A DNA stretch of 64,000 nucleotides from DSYU01 sp964437595 (lineage in GTDB: Bacteria; Chloroflexota; Anaerolineae; Anaerolineales; Anaerolineaceae): the NCBI GenBank assembly GCA_964437595.1, contig CAYTHO010000001.1:1-64000 (forward strand), given 5' to 3'. Below, one piece after another: positions 6,995 to 13,621 of this stretch (the stretch's first letter is position 1; each line of letters opens with the position of its first letter). A program made the translations under genes and the position numbers. Under the pieces are notes generated by a model that had not been told where the DNA came from, did not search any database, and saw nothing but the letters and a program-made list of their open reading frames with translations.

Positions 6995-7159
6995 TCACCG
7001 CTTCGCATGATCCGGGCAGAGCCACCCCTTCATCACCCGGTCATACTTCCAACCCTTCTCACGCCAGGCAATAATGCCCACCTTCCACGATGTAGCTTGC
7101 ATTTTGTCAACCTTCCCGCAGCGATAACACCGCACCCGAACGGTCACCCATCCGCCCAT
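6995..7159 (-). CDS. Small zinc-ribbon-like phage protein, 54 aa
   Basis: Too short for usual ORF cut-offs but well supported: ATG at 7159 with a GGGGCGGGG ribosome-type stretch, 16-base overlap with the upstream gene, and a stop just before repeat copy B. It begins MGGWVTVRVRCYRCGKVDKM and ends GWLCPDHAKR, so CxxC plus CxxH could bind one zinc ion. Basic and Trp-rich. Function unknown; small zinc proteins of this type often bind nucleic acid. Confidence 0.6.
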   Translation of the reverse strand: MGGWVTVRVRCYRCGKVDKMQATSWKVGIIAWREKGWKYDRVMKGWLCPDHAKR

Positions 7160-7476
7160 TCCCCGCCCCTTTCACTCGAACATTCCCCATGAAAGCGCAG
7201 ATCGTGACCGAACGGCTCAGCGCAGGTCGAGAGCAGCACCCGCTCCCCGCCTGCTGCCCAGCCGTAAATCACCCACTTGATTGGGCGCTGCTCCGCCAGG
7301 CATTCATCACACACCACCGCGATCGCCCCATCACAAGGCAGCCCGCAGACATAACAGCCCCAACCCTTCCCCGGCACCGGCCCTTTCACCGGAATCGATA
7401 TCAGGTTCCTCGGTTTATTCTCGCGCTCGCAGCAGCAGCACGAACCAAAATCAATCTCAGGAAAATCAACCTCCAT
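7144..7476 (-). CDS. Cys-rich zinc-binding phage protein, 110 aa
   Basis: Start placed at ATG 7476 (MEVDFPEIDFG) since GAAGGAG lies 6 bases upstream; the longer TTG frame would include that site. Contains a CCCC run, then GWGCYVCGLPCDGAIAVVC and DECL, i.e. two or more CxxC knuckles typical of a zinc ribbon. Overlaps the downstream 54-aa gene. No specific family recognised; likely a DNA- or protein-binding accessory factor of the early region. Confidence 0.6.
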   Translation of the reverse strand: MEVDFPEIDFGSCCCCERENKPRNLISIPVKGPVPGKGWGCYVCGLPCDGAIAVVCDECLAEQRPIKWVIYGWAAGGERVLLSTCAEPFGHDLRFHGECSSERGGEWADG

Positions 7477-7487
7477 GCCAGACTCCT

Positions 7488-8246
7488 TCAATGCTCAATG
7501 AAATCCGCATATTCACCGGTGATATACCGCCGCCTGCACTCCGAGCACTCGCACCCTCGCGGATGCTTCACAACCGCCATGTCATGGCGCGGCATCGGGT
7601 CATGGTCGCGAATCTTCCGCACCAGCAGCCCCACCGTATCGCTCTTGCGCAGCGTACCCGCCAGCGCCCCAACATACTCCGGCGTCACATAATCCAGCGC
7701 CGCCAGTTCCTCAGCCACCCGGCCCTTGATCCCCACCTGTCGCAGTATCGCCAGGTTCCGCTTCACCCGCGAGTCAAATTTTGACTCGCGCGAGTCAAAA
7801 TTTGACTCGCGAACCCCCTTACTTACTACTGCTTCCTCACTCTCCCCGCTCTCCCTACTATGTAAGTAAGTAGTAGTAGTACCAGCCGGGAGAGTCAAAG
7901 TTTGACTCGGACCATCGAAACTATCCACAGATTCAGCCGCATTATCCACAGCCCTGGCTGGGGCAGTTCCTGCCGCCCCTTCCAGCAGCATCACCATCAG
8001 CGGCAGCTGCACCGCCTCACGGGTCAGCACCCAATACCGGCCAGCGTTGCGCTGCACCAGGTTATAAAGGCTCAGCTGAGCCAGCCCCTTGCGCACCGTG
8101 TTCTGCGTCTTCCCGGTATACGTCTGCAGTTCATCTTCCCCAGGCGCGGCCATGCCCTGCTTGCGCATAAAGAGCAGTACCAGCAGCACCCGCAGCGCGG
8201 CATCGTCCAACGTTCTCACCACCTCGAACGGATTATCAAATCTCAT
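7488..8246 (-). CDS. Winged-helix replication initiation-like protein, 252 aa
   Basis: Start chosen at ATG 8246 (MRFDNPFEVVRTL) with AAAGGT 4 bases upstream; it overlaps the previous gene's stop. The N-terminal 80 residues form a winged helix (LDDAALRVLLVLLF...QTYTGKTQNTVRKGLAQLSLYNLV), as in phage DnaD/replication-O-type initiators. A low-complexity linker follows, encoded by palindromic DNA (ESNFDSRESKFDSR), then a C-terminal helical region and a CECSEC segment. Palindromes and DnaA boxes inside the gene suggest that it binds its own origin, as lambda O does. A transcription regulator is the main alternative. Confidence 0.6.
   Translation of the reverse strand: MRFDNPFEVVRTLDDAALRVLLVLLFMRKQGMAAPGEDELQTYTGKTQNTVRKGLAQLSLYNLVQRNAGRYWVLTREAVQLPLMVMLLEGAAGTAPARAVDNAAESVDSFDGPSQTLTLPAGTTTTYLHSRESGESEEAVVSKGVRESNFDSRESKFDSRVKRNLAILRQVGIKGRVAEELAALDYVTPEYVGALAGTLRKSDTVGLLVRKIRDHDPMPRHDMAVVKHPRGCECSECRRRYITGEYADFIEH
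7771..7950. other. Candidate replication origin inside the replication gene
   Basis: Three 17-bp palindromes of the form GAGTCAAANTTTGACTC lie at 7771-7787, 7792-7808 and 7892-7908; the first two are 21 bases apart, two helical turns. CTTACTTAC (7818-7826) and its complement (7862-7870) form an inverted repeat between them. Next to the third palindrome are DnaA boxes CTATCCACA (7921-7929) and TTATCCACA (7942-7950), also 21 bases apart. Repeated initiator sites plus DnaA boxes are typical of plasmid and phage origins. Confidence 0.6.
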
Positions 8247-8586
8247 GTTGACCTTTACAAATCGGGCAGAATCGCGCCGCATGATGGGAGCGTTTCAACT
8301 TCCGTTCAAGATCCTTCCCCCCTTCCCAGGTCCTCACCACCTGCCAGGCAATCCCCGCCCTATTCGCCGCCCGCAGAAACTTCGCACCTCTCCCAATCCT
8401 GTGCATGTAAATCCGCCCTTCCAGGTTCAGCGCCCACCCAAGATAATGCTGCGCATGAACCTTACCCCCTCCCTTTCGTGGCGGAAGACCCCACAAAAGC
8501 GCCCGCTGCTCGTCTGATTGAGCCTCACCCAATGGCGTGTCAAGATGGACCAAATACACCGTTCCATGCAAATTTGTAGTAGCCAT
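8236..8586 (-). CDS. GIY-YIG-like endonuclease family protein, 116 aa
   Basis: Start set at ATG 8586 (MATTNLHGTVYLVHLD) with a GCGAGG ribosome site. The core VYLVHLDTPL ... AQHYLGWALNLEGRIYMHR ... FLRAANRAGIAWQVVRTWEG ... LERKLKR has the beta-strand, Arg-bearing helix and Lys layout of small GIY-YIG-like phage nucleases, ending in an ARFCPICKG motif. The catalytic tyrosines are degenerate compared with UvrC-type enzymes, so activity is uncertain. It sits between the iteron array and the replication gene. Confidence 0.6.
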   Translation of the reverse strand: MATTNLHGTVYLVHLDTPLGEAQSDEQRALLWGLPPRKGGGKVHAQHYLGWALNLEGRIYMHRIGRGAKFLRAANRAGIAWQVVRTWEGGKDLERKLKRSHHAARFCPICKGQHEI

Positions 8587-8642
8587 ATAGAATGACCTCG
8601 CCCTTCTAAAAAATCGCTCCACGGCCCGCTACGCGATCCAAG

Positions 8643-8728
8643 CGCAACCGTTAACGGTTGCCCTAAACGCAACCTTTCAACGCAACCATCAACGCAACCG
8701 TTGAACGCAACCTCTTAGCGCAACCGTT
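8643..8728. repeat. CGCAACC iteron array, candidate partition centromere
   Basis: Six direct copies of CGCAACC start at 8643, 8668, 8681, 8693, 8706 and 8719, spaced 12-13 bases (25 for the first gap). The first copy with an inverted one forms a perfect 18-bp palindrome at 8644-8661, giving seven half-sites of the type GCAACCGTT. The array fills the gap just downstream of the RHH gene. Tandem half-sites next to an RHH protein and a ParA are the layout of type Ib plasmid centromeres; it could also be an autoregulatory operator. Confidence 0.65.
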
Positions 8729-9126
8729 CATCTGCGCCCCCTGCCCGCACCCCTTCGGGGTGGGGGAGGGCGCAAAATATACTCAAACCGCATCGACCGC
8801 GACGGTTCCCGCGCCGCCCGAATAACCTCCACCGGAGTCACCTGCAGCGCCCGATCCACCAGCCAGGCGATCAACGACGACACCGGTACGCCCAGCTCAC
8901 CGGCCATCGACTCCAGCTCGCGTTCCAGATCCGGCGGCAGGTCGATCATCCGCCGGTTCCTTGCCGCATCCTTTTCCGCCTTCTTACTCTGGCCAGCCGC
9001 GCTGGGTGCAGCGGACCGGGCAGGCTTGCGCCCGGTCCGCTGACCACCCTCCCGCAGCATGGCAACGACCTCGGGGTCAGCATCAGCATCCGAGAAATTT
9101 CGTAGCCCGCGGGAATCCTTCGCCAT
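8728..9126 (-). CDS. Ribbon-helix-helix DNA-binding protein, ParB-like partner of ParA, 132 aa
   Basis: Residues about 58-94 match the RHH fold: strand RRMIDLP, helix PDLERELESMAGELG, turn VPVS, helix SLIAWLVDRAL. The N-terminal 55 residues are charged and flexible, as in small centromere-binding proteins that touch ParA; the C-terminus is Pro/Arg-rich. Located in the ParA operon and directly beside the iteron array at 8643-8728, it is the likely array-binding protein. A CopG-type copy-number or autorepressor role is the alternative. Confidence 0.65.
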   Translation of the reverse strand: MAKDSRGLRNFSDADADPEVVAMLREGGQRTGRKPARSAAPSAAGQSKKAEKDAARNRRMIDLPPDLERELESMAGELGVPVSSLIAWLVDRALQVTPVEVIRAAREPSRSMRFEYILRPPPPRRGAGRGRR

Positions 9127-9128
9127 TC

Positions 9129-9368
9129 CTAACCTTGCTCCTCGATGCCACGATCATCGATCGCACGATCATCGATCGCGTCCACTTCATCACCAAGAAC
9201 CTGGCGGATATCCGGCGACTCCAAACCAATCGCCTTCATCACATCGTAAATCACCACGTCCGCAGACACCTGCAACCCCGATAGCGGCCCCACTTCCTGC
9301 CGAAGCCGCTGCGCAAATCCAGATAAATTGTGTACAATCATTTTTGTAGAGATCGATTGAGTAGCCAT
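9129..9368 (-). CDS. Hypothetical protein with duplicated acidic C-terminus, 79 aa
   Basis: Start set at ATG 9368 (MATQSISTKMIVHNL) with AGAGAGG about 10 bases upstream. Body appears helical (LSGFAQRLRQEVGPLSGLQ, VVIYDVMKAIGL). The tail DAIDDRAIDDRGIEEQG is encoded by a 15-bp tandem duplication. It stands between parA and the RHH gene with 2-bp spacing to the latter, so it may belong to the partition or copy-control module. No family recognised. Confidence 0.55.
   Translation of the reverse strand: MATQSISTKMIVHNLSGFAQRLRQEVGPLSGLQVSADVVIYDVMKAIGLESPDIRQVLGDEVDAIDDRAIDDRGIEEQG
9151..9180. repeat. 15-bp tandem duplication
   Basis: CGATCATCGATCGC plus one base, repeated twice (9151-9165, 9166-9180), differing at the last base. 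It encodes the AIDDR repeat of the 79-aa protein and is itself rich in ATCGAT palindromes. Confidence 0.8.
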
Positions 9369-9416
9369 GTTACTTGATCCTCTCTCTTGGGCTGGGTCTA
9401 TCACACCCGGCCCAAA

Positions 9417-10169
9417 CTATTTAAGAATTTCAAACAACCGGTCCAACGCGGACCCGTACCCGCCGCCCCGCTGCGGTAAACCCATCACCGCCCGGCTGCG
9501 CGGAAACGCTTCCCACAACGACTCACCATACCGGTTGGAGGTGGGAACTTTTTCGTCCACCGGTATCACCGGCCAGACCAGGCGCCCGAACTGATTCACC
9601 AGGTTCATCACCTGATCTTCGTGCCCGGTCTTCCGTCGATCATAAAACGTGGGGATAATCCCACCTAACTGACAAGCACCTCCTTTCTGTACCGTCTTCG
9701 CCAGCGTAGAAAGCAATTCCTCAATCCCCTTGATTGAAAAATCCTCCATCTGCGCGGGGATAACCAACCGATCCGCCGCAAACAGCGCGGCAGTCAAGAA
9801 CACAGACACAGACGGCGCGCAGTCAAAGATAACCAGGTCAAACCCGCTCACCTTTTCCAGCGCCTCTTCCAGCACACCTTCCCGATAATCTCGCGCGCTC
9901 AACATATTGATCAGGTGGTATGTTGCCCGGTCGCTCCGGGTCACCGCCAGGTTCTCCCGCGCCGCAATCCACCGCCGACCTTGTATCTCTACCAGGTTGA
10001 CCAGGTCATTCCCCGCCTTCAAACCCAGGCTATCACCGCAGTTCCCCTGCGGGTCCAGATCGACGAGCAGCACCCGCTGACCATGCAGCGCCGCCCCATG
10101 CGCCAGGCTGACAGAAGTTACTGTCTTCCCCACGCCGCCCTTCTGATTGGCAACCGCGATAACCTTCAT
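9417..10169 (-). CDS. parA: ParA-family partition ATPase, 250 aa
   Basis: Deviant Walker A KGGVGKT (residues 10-16), LLVDLDPQGNCGDSLGL and Walker B-type FDLVIFDCAPSVS are clear. Start is ATG 10169 with GGGGAGGTG upstream; the longer frame to 10262 is not used. It lacks an N-terminal helix-turn-helix domain, so it is the short (type Ib-like) ParA, which normally pairs with a small RHH or similar protein rather than a classical ParB. Overlaps a small membrane-protein gene by ATGA. Role: segregation of the element when extrachromosomal. Confidence 0.9.
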   Translation of the reverse strand: MKVIAVANQKGGVGKTVTSVSLAHGAALHGQRVLLVDLDPQGNCGDSLGLKAGNDLVNLVEIQGRRWIAARENLAVTRSDRATYHLINMLSARDYREGVLEEALEKVSGFDLVIFDCAPSVSVFLTAALFAADRLVIPAQMEDFSIKGIEELLSTLAKTVQKGGACQLGGIIPTFYDRRKTGHEDQVMNLVNQFGRLVWPVIPVDEKVPTSNRYGESLWEAFPRSRAVMGLPQRGGGYGSALDRLFEILK

Positions 10170-10306
10170 CGCGCCACCTCCCCGATCGTCCCCAGGATGG
10201 CAACCATCACCAGGATCGCCAGCACAACCACCAGGCTCTTGAACACCATCCCAACCAACCACTGCCCCAGGGTCGATGCACCCCGGCCAAACAAACGATT
10301 AACCAT
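10166..10306 (-). CDS. Small single-pass membrane protein, 46 aa
   Basis: Below ordinary ORF cut-offs. ATG at 10306 has AAGGAG 6 bases upstream, and its TGA overlaps the parA ATG (ATGA), so it is probably translated and coupled to parA. It reads MVNRLFGRGASTLGQWLVG followed by a strongly hydrophobic helix (about residues 20-40) and ends GEVAR. Function unknown; possible membrane tether or phage superinfection/lysis-related small protein. Confidence 0.6.
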   Translation of the reverse strand: MVNRLFGRGASTLGQWLVGMVFKSLVVVLAILVMVAILGTIGEVAR

Positions 10307-10517
10307 TCGTGACTCCTTCGCAGCTTTGCGCCGCATCCTTTATCAGCGACCGCAGCCCTGCCCGGCAAAACCGGCAGGTCCGCAAATGATTCCGCGCCAT
10401 CTGCAGCGCGTCGATTACACGCGGGTTCTTGTCTGGATACTCTTCGCAGACTAACCCCAACTCTGCAACGATCTTGTGATACTTTCCGCAGAAATGCGGG
10501 CTTGTATAGACAATCAC
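10299..10517 (-). CDS. Hypothetical Cys/His-containing protein, 72 aa
   Basis: First gene of the leftward operon. GTG start at 10517 with a perfect AAAGGAGG ribosome site. Contains HFCGKYHK near the N-terminus and HLRTCRFCRAGL around residue 44, so one zinc site is possible. The C-terminus overlaps the small membrane-protein gene by 8 bases. No family recognised. Confidence 0.55.
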   Translation of the reverse strand: MIVYTSPHFCGKYHKIVAELGLVCEEYPDKNPRVIDALQMARNHLRTCRFCRAGLRSLIKDAAQSCEGVTNG

Positions 10518-10761
10518 TGTCCTCCTTTCGCTGTATAATAATTGTGATGGCAGCTTGGTGACTCCTTCCAGCCATCAACCAACCGGCGAGGCGAGGACTG
10601 ATGACCCTAACCGCGCCGGTTCTCGCAAGAAAGCTTCTCGGTTCGCGCCTGCCACAGCTTCCCCGATAAGCACCCCAAACGAGGCAAACTTTCACCCCGT
10701 AGCGGCTAAACCCTGGCCGTGCTATTTGCATTGCAGCACTGCCCCATGTTTGGAGTGATCT
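10518..10761. promoter_or_regulatory. Divergent control region between par operon and integrase
   Basis: This 244-base gap separates the leftward and rightward genes. On the minus strand a TATTAT/TATACA -10 candidate lies near 10533-10540; TCACCAA, the same word as in repeats A and B, sits 14-17 bases upstream (10556-10562) in the -35 position. AACCGGCG (10581-10588) and its complement (10614-10621) form an inverted repeat. GGAG lies 6 bases before the integrase ATG. No gene was seen in it on either strand. Confidence 0.5.
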
Positions 10762-11709
10762 ATGCAGCTATCCGAAGCGCTCGGATGGTTTTACCTGTCC
10801 ATGGACTGCGTAAAATCTCCCAGCACCATAGACTTCTACAAACGCCGCCTCCCCTCACTGGTGACGGTCCTCGGTGATATCGCGCTGGACTCCGTCACCA
10901 TCAACGATCTACGCCGCTGGCGATCCCATATCGCCAACCGCGACCGGCAGCCCGGGCATCTCGGCCCCCGCCGCGACGCACCCAAAACCAACCGCCCCGG
11001 AAAGCTCTCCATCCACACCGTAGACCAATACATTCGCGCCGCCCGGCGCTTCTTCCGCTGGTGTTTCCTCGAAGGCCACATCGACGCCAACCCCGCCGCC
11101 CGCCTCGAGCGGCCCCCGCTCCCCGCTCAGCGCAGGCGCGGCATCCCCAAGGCCGACATTCAAAAGATGCTGGCCATTGCCCAGGCTGACCAAAACATCC
11201 GCGAGGCTGCCATCATTCGCGTACTCGCCGACAGCGCCTGCCGCGTGGGTGGAATTGCCGGCCTCCGCCTGGCTGACCTCAACCTTGAACAACGCCGGGC
11301 AGTTGTCAGAGAAAAGGGCAGGGGAGGAAACAACAAAGAGCGAACCCTCCAATTCAAACCAAAAACCGTTGAAGCTCTCCGCGCCTGGCTGCAGGTCCGC
11401 CCACCCACCAAGGATGATCATGTATTCGTCAGCACCTACACCAACCGCCACTTCGGGAAACCGCTCAGCGAACACGGCATCTACCAGGCGCTCAAACGCA
11501 TAGCCCAGCAGGCCAACATCGAAACCGGCTTCAACCCCCACAACTTCCGGCATGGCGCCATCCGCGGATGGCTGGCCAACGGCATGCCCCTCTCCACCGC
11601 CTCCCAACTCGCCGGTCATTCCTCCGTCCAGGTCACCGGCGACATCTACGGCACCGCCAACGATGACGAGCTCCAAACCGCCCATGATCGTTACGGCTGG
11701 ATGGATTAA
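10762..11709 (+). CDS. int: Tyrosine recombinase / integrase, 315 aa
   Basis: Site-specific recombinase with an N-terminal SAM-like DNA-binding domain (about residues 1-105) and a C-terminal catalytic domain. Catalytic residues are visible: Arg161 (SACRVGGIAGLRL), a lysine in VREKGRGGNNKERT, His260-x-x-Arg263 (PHNFRHG), His286 (LAGHSS) and Tyr296 (GDIYG). GGAG lies 6 bases before the ATG. It is the only plus-strand gene of the element and ends 50 bases before the tRNA-Lys fragment, so it very likely catalyses integration there. Confidence 0.93.
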   Translation: MQLSEALGWFYLSMDCVKSPSTIDFYKRRLPSLVTVLGDIALDSVTINDLRRWRSHIANRDRQPGHLGPRRDAPKTNRPGKLSIHTVDQYIRAARRFFRWCFLEGHIDANPAARLERPPLPAQRRRGIPKADIQKMLAIAQADQNIREAAIIRVLADSACRVGGIAGLRLADLNLEQRRAVVREKGRGGNNKERTLQFKPKTVEALRAWLQVRPPTKDDHVFVSTYTNRHFGKPLSEHGIYQALKRIAQQANIETGFNPHNFRHGAIRGWLANGMPLSTASQLAGHSSVQVTGDIYGTANDDELQTAHDRYGWMD

Positions 11710-11716
11710 ACAAAAA

Positions 11717-11751
11717 GACCCTGGTACGCCACATCGGCAGTTACCAGGGTC
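11717..11751 (+). terminator. Hairpin after the integrase gene
   Basis: GACCCTGGTA (11717-11726) pairs perfectly with TACCAGGGTC (11742-11751), 10 bp with a 15-base loop, starting 8 bases past the integrase stop. There is no U-run; it may terminate weakly or mark the edge of the attachment region. Confidence 0.5.
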
Positions 11752-11756
11752 TTCCA

Positions 11757-11819
11757 GGTTACCTAGAGCAATGGCCTTTTAAGCCATTTGTTGAGGGTTC
11801 GATCCCCTCCGCGCTCACC
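11757..11819 (+). tRNA. 3' fragment of tRNA-Lys(UUU), attachment site (attR)
   Basis: The D-arm 3' strand (GAGC at 11766-11769), anticodon arm ATGGC-CTTTTAA-GCCAT (11771-11787, anticodon UUU), T-arm GAGGG-TTCGATC-CCCTC, acceptor 3' strand CGCGCTC (11810-11816) and discriminator A are present. The matching 5' acceptor strand GAGCGCG and 5' D-arm are absent; integrase-side DNA is there instead. This is therefore a non-functional tRNA remnant copied at the integration junction. The complete gene is expected at the other end, left of the window. Confidence 0.8.
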
Positions 11820-11872
11820 TGCTGCATTATTCGATTGTTAAGGTGCCATCCCACCTTACCGATAATGTTCCC

Positions 11873-11910
11873 AACACACATCGCCCGGGAGCAACCGGGC
11901 GATGTGTGTT
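11873..11910 (+). terminator. Strong hairpin downstream of the tRNA fragment
   Basis: A perfect 16-bp inverted repeat, AACACACATCGCCCGG at 11873-11888 with 11895-11910 and a 6-base loop. It probably was the terminator of the original tRNA-Lys transcript. A smaller 7-bp hairpin (TAAGGTG/CACCTTA, about 11839-11858) precedes it. Confidence 0.65.
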
Positions 11911-12014
11911 TAACATGTTGATATTTTTTCGCCCATCTTTCCACTGAATTTTCCAGGCCGATGATGAGATGCGCGATTTATGAAGTGCGCATATAATATC
12001 CGCTGCCTGATGAT

Positions 12015-12077
12015 CCGCCGCGCAATCGGCGGGTAGGGCTTGCCCGGACAGGTGTCAAAACCCGTCCGGGCAATTTT
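12015..12077. terminator. Two hairpins at the 3' end of the SDR gene
   Basis: CCGCCG (12015-12020) pairs with 12027-12032, and TTGCCCGGAC (12040-12049) pairs with 12064-12073, the latter followed by TTTT on the plus strand. They fill the gap between the tRNA terminator and the leftward SDR gene; the rest of 11911-12090 shows no gene. Confidence 0.5.
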
Positions 12078-12090
12078 ACTGCCGTACGAT

Positions 12091-12828
12091 TCAGGTCAGC
12101 GGCTCTTTCATCGTCCGCATTTGAATTTCGATAATCCGCGAGCCGGGCGACTGCGTGCAAGCCAGCAGGACAGCGCCAGCCACATCTTCTGGTTCCAGCA
12201 TGCCTGATTCGGCTACACCCTGTTCGGTGCGGCCTTTTCCCAGGGCGAACTCTGTTTTCACCCCTCCCGGGCAGATGACGCCAACCTTGATCCCATAAGG
12301 GCGCAGCTCCTTGTCGAGCGCCTGCGCAAACCCCACCTGAGCAAACTTAGTGGCGCAGTAAACGGCTTCGCCGGCAAATCCATAAATCCCCGCCATGGAC
12401 GAAATCATCAAGATGGTGCCCGATCCCTGCTTGATCATCTCTGGCACCGCATATCGGGCAAACAAGAAGGTAGAGCGGACGTTGGTATCCATCATTTCAT
12501 CGTATTCCGCGGGACTGGTATCCACCAGATTTTTGTAATTCCCAACGCCAACGTTGTTGATCAGGATATCCAATCTTCCAAAGGTCTGGATGGCGGTTTC
12601 CACGCAGCGCTGGGCCACCTCTTCCTTGCTGGCATCTCCCAATACGCTTACAGCTTCTCCGCCTGCCGGCTGGACAGCGGCTGCCAATTCCTCCAGGCGC
12701 TGGTGGCGCCGCGCTGTGAGCACCATGCTTGCGCCTTCTTGCGCCAATGCGATGGCGCTGGCTCGACCAATCCCGGCGCTGGCCCCGGTAATTAGGGCGA
12801 CTTTTCCCGCTAACTTTCCTGCTGCCAT
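12091..12828 (-). CDS. Short-chain dehydrogenase/reductase, 245 aa
   Basis: Classical SDR: cofactor motif TGASAGIG (near residue 13), NNVGVG, catalytic Ser in MISSMAG and YCATK (Tyr-x-x-x-Lys), then CPGGVKTEF. Arg after TARR suggests NADP preference. ATG 12828 has AGGAGA upstream; the longer frame is not needed. Substrate cannot be told from sequence. It is a stand-alone minus-strand gene next to the integration site and diverges from the HAD gene. Confidence 0.85.
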   Translation of the reverse strand: MAAGKLAGKVALITGASAGIGRASAIALAQEGASMVLTARRHQRLEELAAAVQPAGGEAVSVLGDASKEEVAQRCVETAIQTFGRLDILINNVGVGNYKNLVDTSPAEYDEMMDTNVRSTFLFARYAVPEMIKQGSGTILMISSMAGIYGFAGEAVYCATKFAQVGFAQALDKELRPYGIKVGVICPGGVKTEFALGKGRTEQGVAESGMLEPEDVAGAVLLACTQSPGSRIIEIQMRTMKEPLT

Positions 12829-12931
12829 TTTTTGCTCTCCTTTTGCACAGATGATCAGATACATTCATTTTAGCATCGATGGCGCTTCTCAGCTTGCGCG
12901 CGTAGATTATCTCCTGTATGATTGCCACATC

Positions 12932-13549
12932 ATGCAGCCAGACATGCCGGTTCGTCATGTAATTTTCGATCTGTCGGAAGTTCTTATCCTTGGGCTTTCT
13001 GGTTTTTCCGGCCCGGCTGCGCGGGAACTTGGCATCCGCGCCGAAATCTCCTTTGAGATGTTCGGGGGGAATCATTTGCAGGAATTACTGCGGGGAAATA
13101 TTTCGGAGGAGCAGTACATTTCCGCTTTGATCGAGAAAAATGGATGGGCCCCATCACGGTCAGAGGATATAAAGCAGCTAATTCGTGCCAACTTTCATCA
13201 TTGCATACCGGGCGGCATTGAGATCGCGCGGCAGTTGTCGAAGAAATATGATTTGACATTGTTGAGCGACCATGCCAGAGAGTGGGTGGCTTACATCACC
13301 CAGATTCACCCATTCATCGACCAGATTTTCACCCAGGTGTATTTCTCTTATCAATACGGGAAAACGAAACGGGACCCTGCTCTATTTGAAATGGTGCTGG
13401 AGGAACTTCGTACCGTGCCTGGTCGGTGTCTCTTTATCGATGATTCTGAGATAAACATTTCGGTAGCCTCCTCAGTTGGGCTGCGGGTGATCCAATTCAA
13501 GAACGCCAACCAACTACGTGAGGATCTGGTTCATCTCGGCTTGCTGTAG
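12932..13549 (+). CDS. HAD-superfamily hydrolase (YihX-like), 205 aa
   Basis: Start at ATG 12932; the open frame extends further upstream but only as antisense of the SDR gene. Motif I is FDLSEVL, with the nucleophile Asp and a Ser where the second Asp usually stands, as in some YihX-type enzymes (FDLGN). Motif II TLLSD, Lys in GKTKRDP, motif IV FIDDSEIN. A helical cap follows motif I. Probable phosphatase of small phosphorylated metabolites. TATGAT lies about 14 bases before the ATG, so the mRNA may be almost leaderless. Confidence 0.75.
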   Translation: MQPDMPVRHVIFDLSEVLILGLSGFSGPAARELGIRAEISFEMFGGNHLQELLRGNISEEQYISALIEKNGWAPSRSEDIKQLIRANFHHCIPGGIEIARQLSKKYDLTLLSDHAREWVAYITQIHPFIDQIFTQVYFSYQYGKTKRDPALFEMVLEELRTVPGRCLFIDDSEINISVASSVGLRVIQFKNANQLREDLVHLGLL

Positions 13550-13621
13550 CGTAATCTGCTCGCTTTCCAGCCCGGAACCGCTTTCCCCTGAAAGAAAATG
13601 AGAAATTGGATGGTTGGTCTC

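Larger units (their letters stand above)
1..11819. mobile_element. Integrated phage / phage-plasmid-like element (left end outside window)
   Basis: A GC-rich block of about twenty tightly packed minus-strand genes with terminase, capsid, holin-like, DnaQ-like exonuclease, replication, ParA/RHH partition genes and one plus-strand tyrosine integrase. The right boundary is a 3' fragment of tRNA-Lys(UUU) just after the integrase, the usual arrangement for a tyrosine integrase at its attachment site. Host-type genes (SDR, HAD, PadR) start immediately beyond. The left end, tail genes, any lysis enzyme and the expected intact tRNA lie outside the window. No CI-like repressor was recognised. Whether it is still active cannot be decided here. 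Confidence 0.85.

Noticed and set aside
8643..8728. CRISPR-like array
   Set aside because: Repeats are only 7-9 bases with 12-13 base period and no spacers of proper length; they fit iterons. No cas genes are present.
10170..10262. Upstream extension of parA by 31 residues
   Set aside because: It is out-of-frame DNA of the 46-aa membrane protein gene; parA has its own ribosome site at ATG 10169.
10909..11685. 258-codon minus-strand frame opposite the integrase
   Set aside because: Pure shadow of the integrase, Gly/Ala/Val-rich and without homology-like motifs; the integrase frame has all catalytic residues.
11745..11817. Complete functional tRNA-Lys at the right end of the element
   Set aside because: The bases where the 5' acceptor and D-arm would be do not pair with the 3' acceptor CGCGCTC; they belong to the integrase-side hairpin.
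11759..11944. Minus-strand frame with an EGIEPSTNGLKGH segment over the tRNA fragment
   Set aside because: This is a translated antisense tRNA sequence, a common artefact in annotations.
12554..12931. Upstream extension of the HAD frame
   Set aside because: It only overlaps the antisense SDR gene; the HAD fold starts at the ATG near 12932 or 12944.
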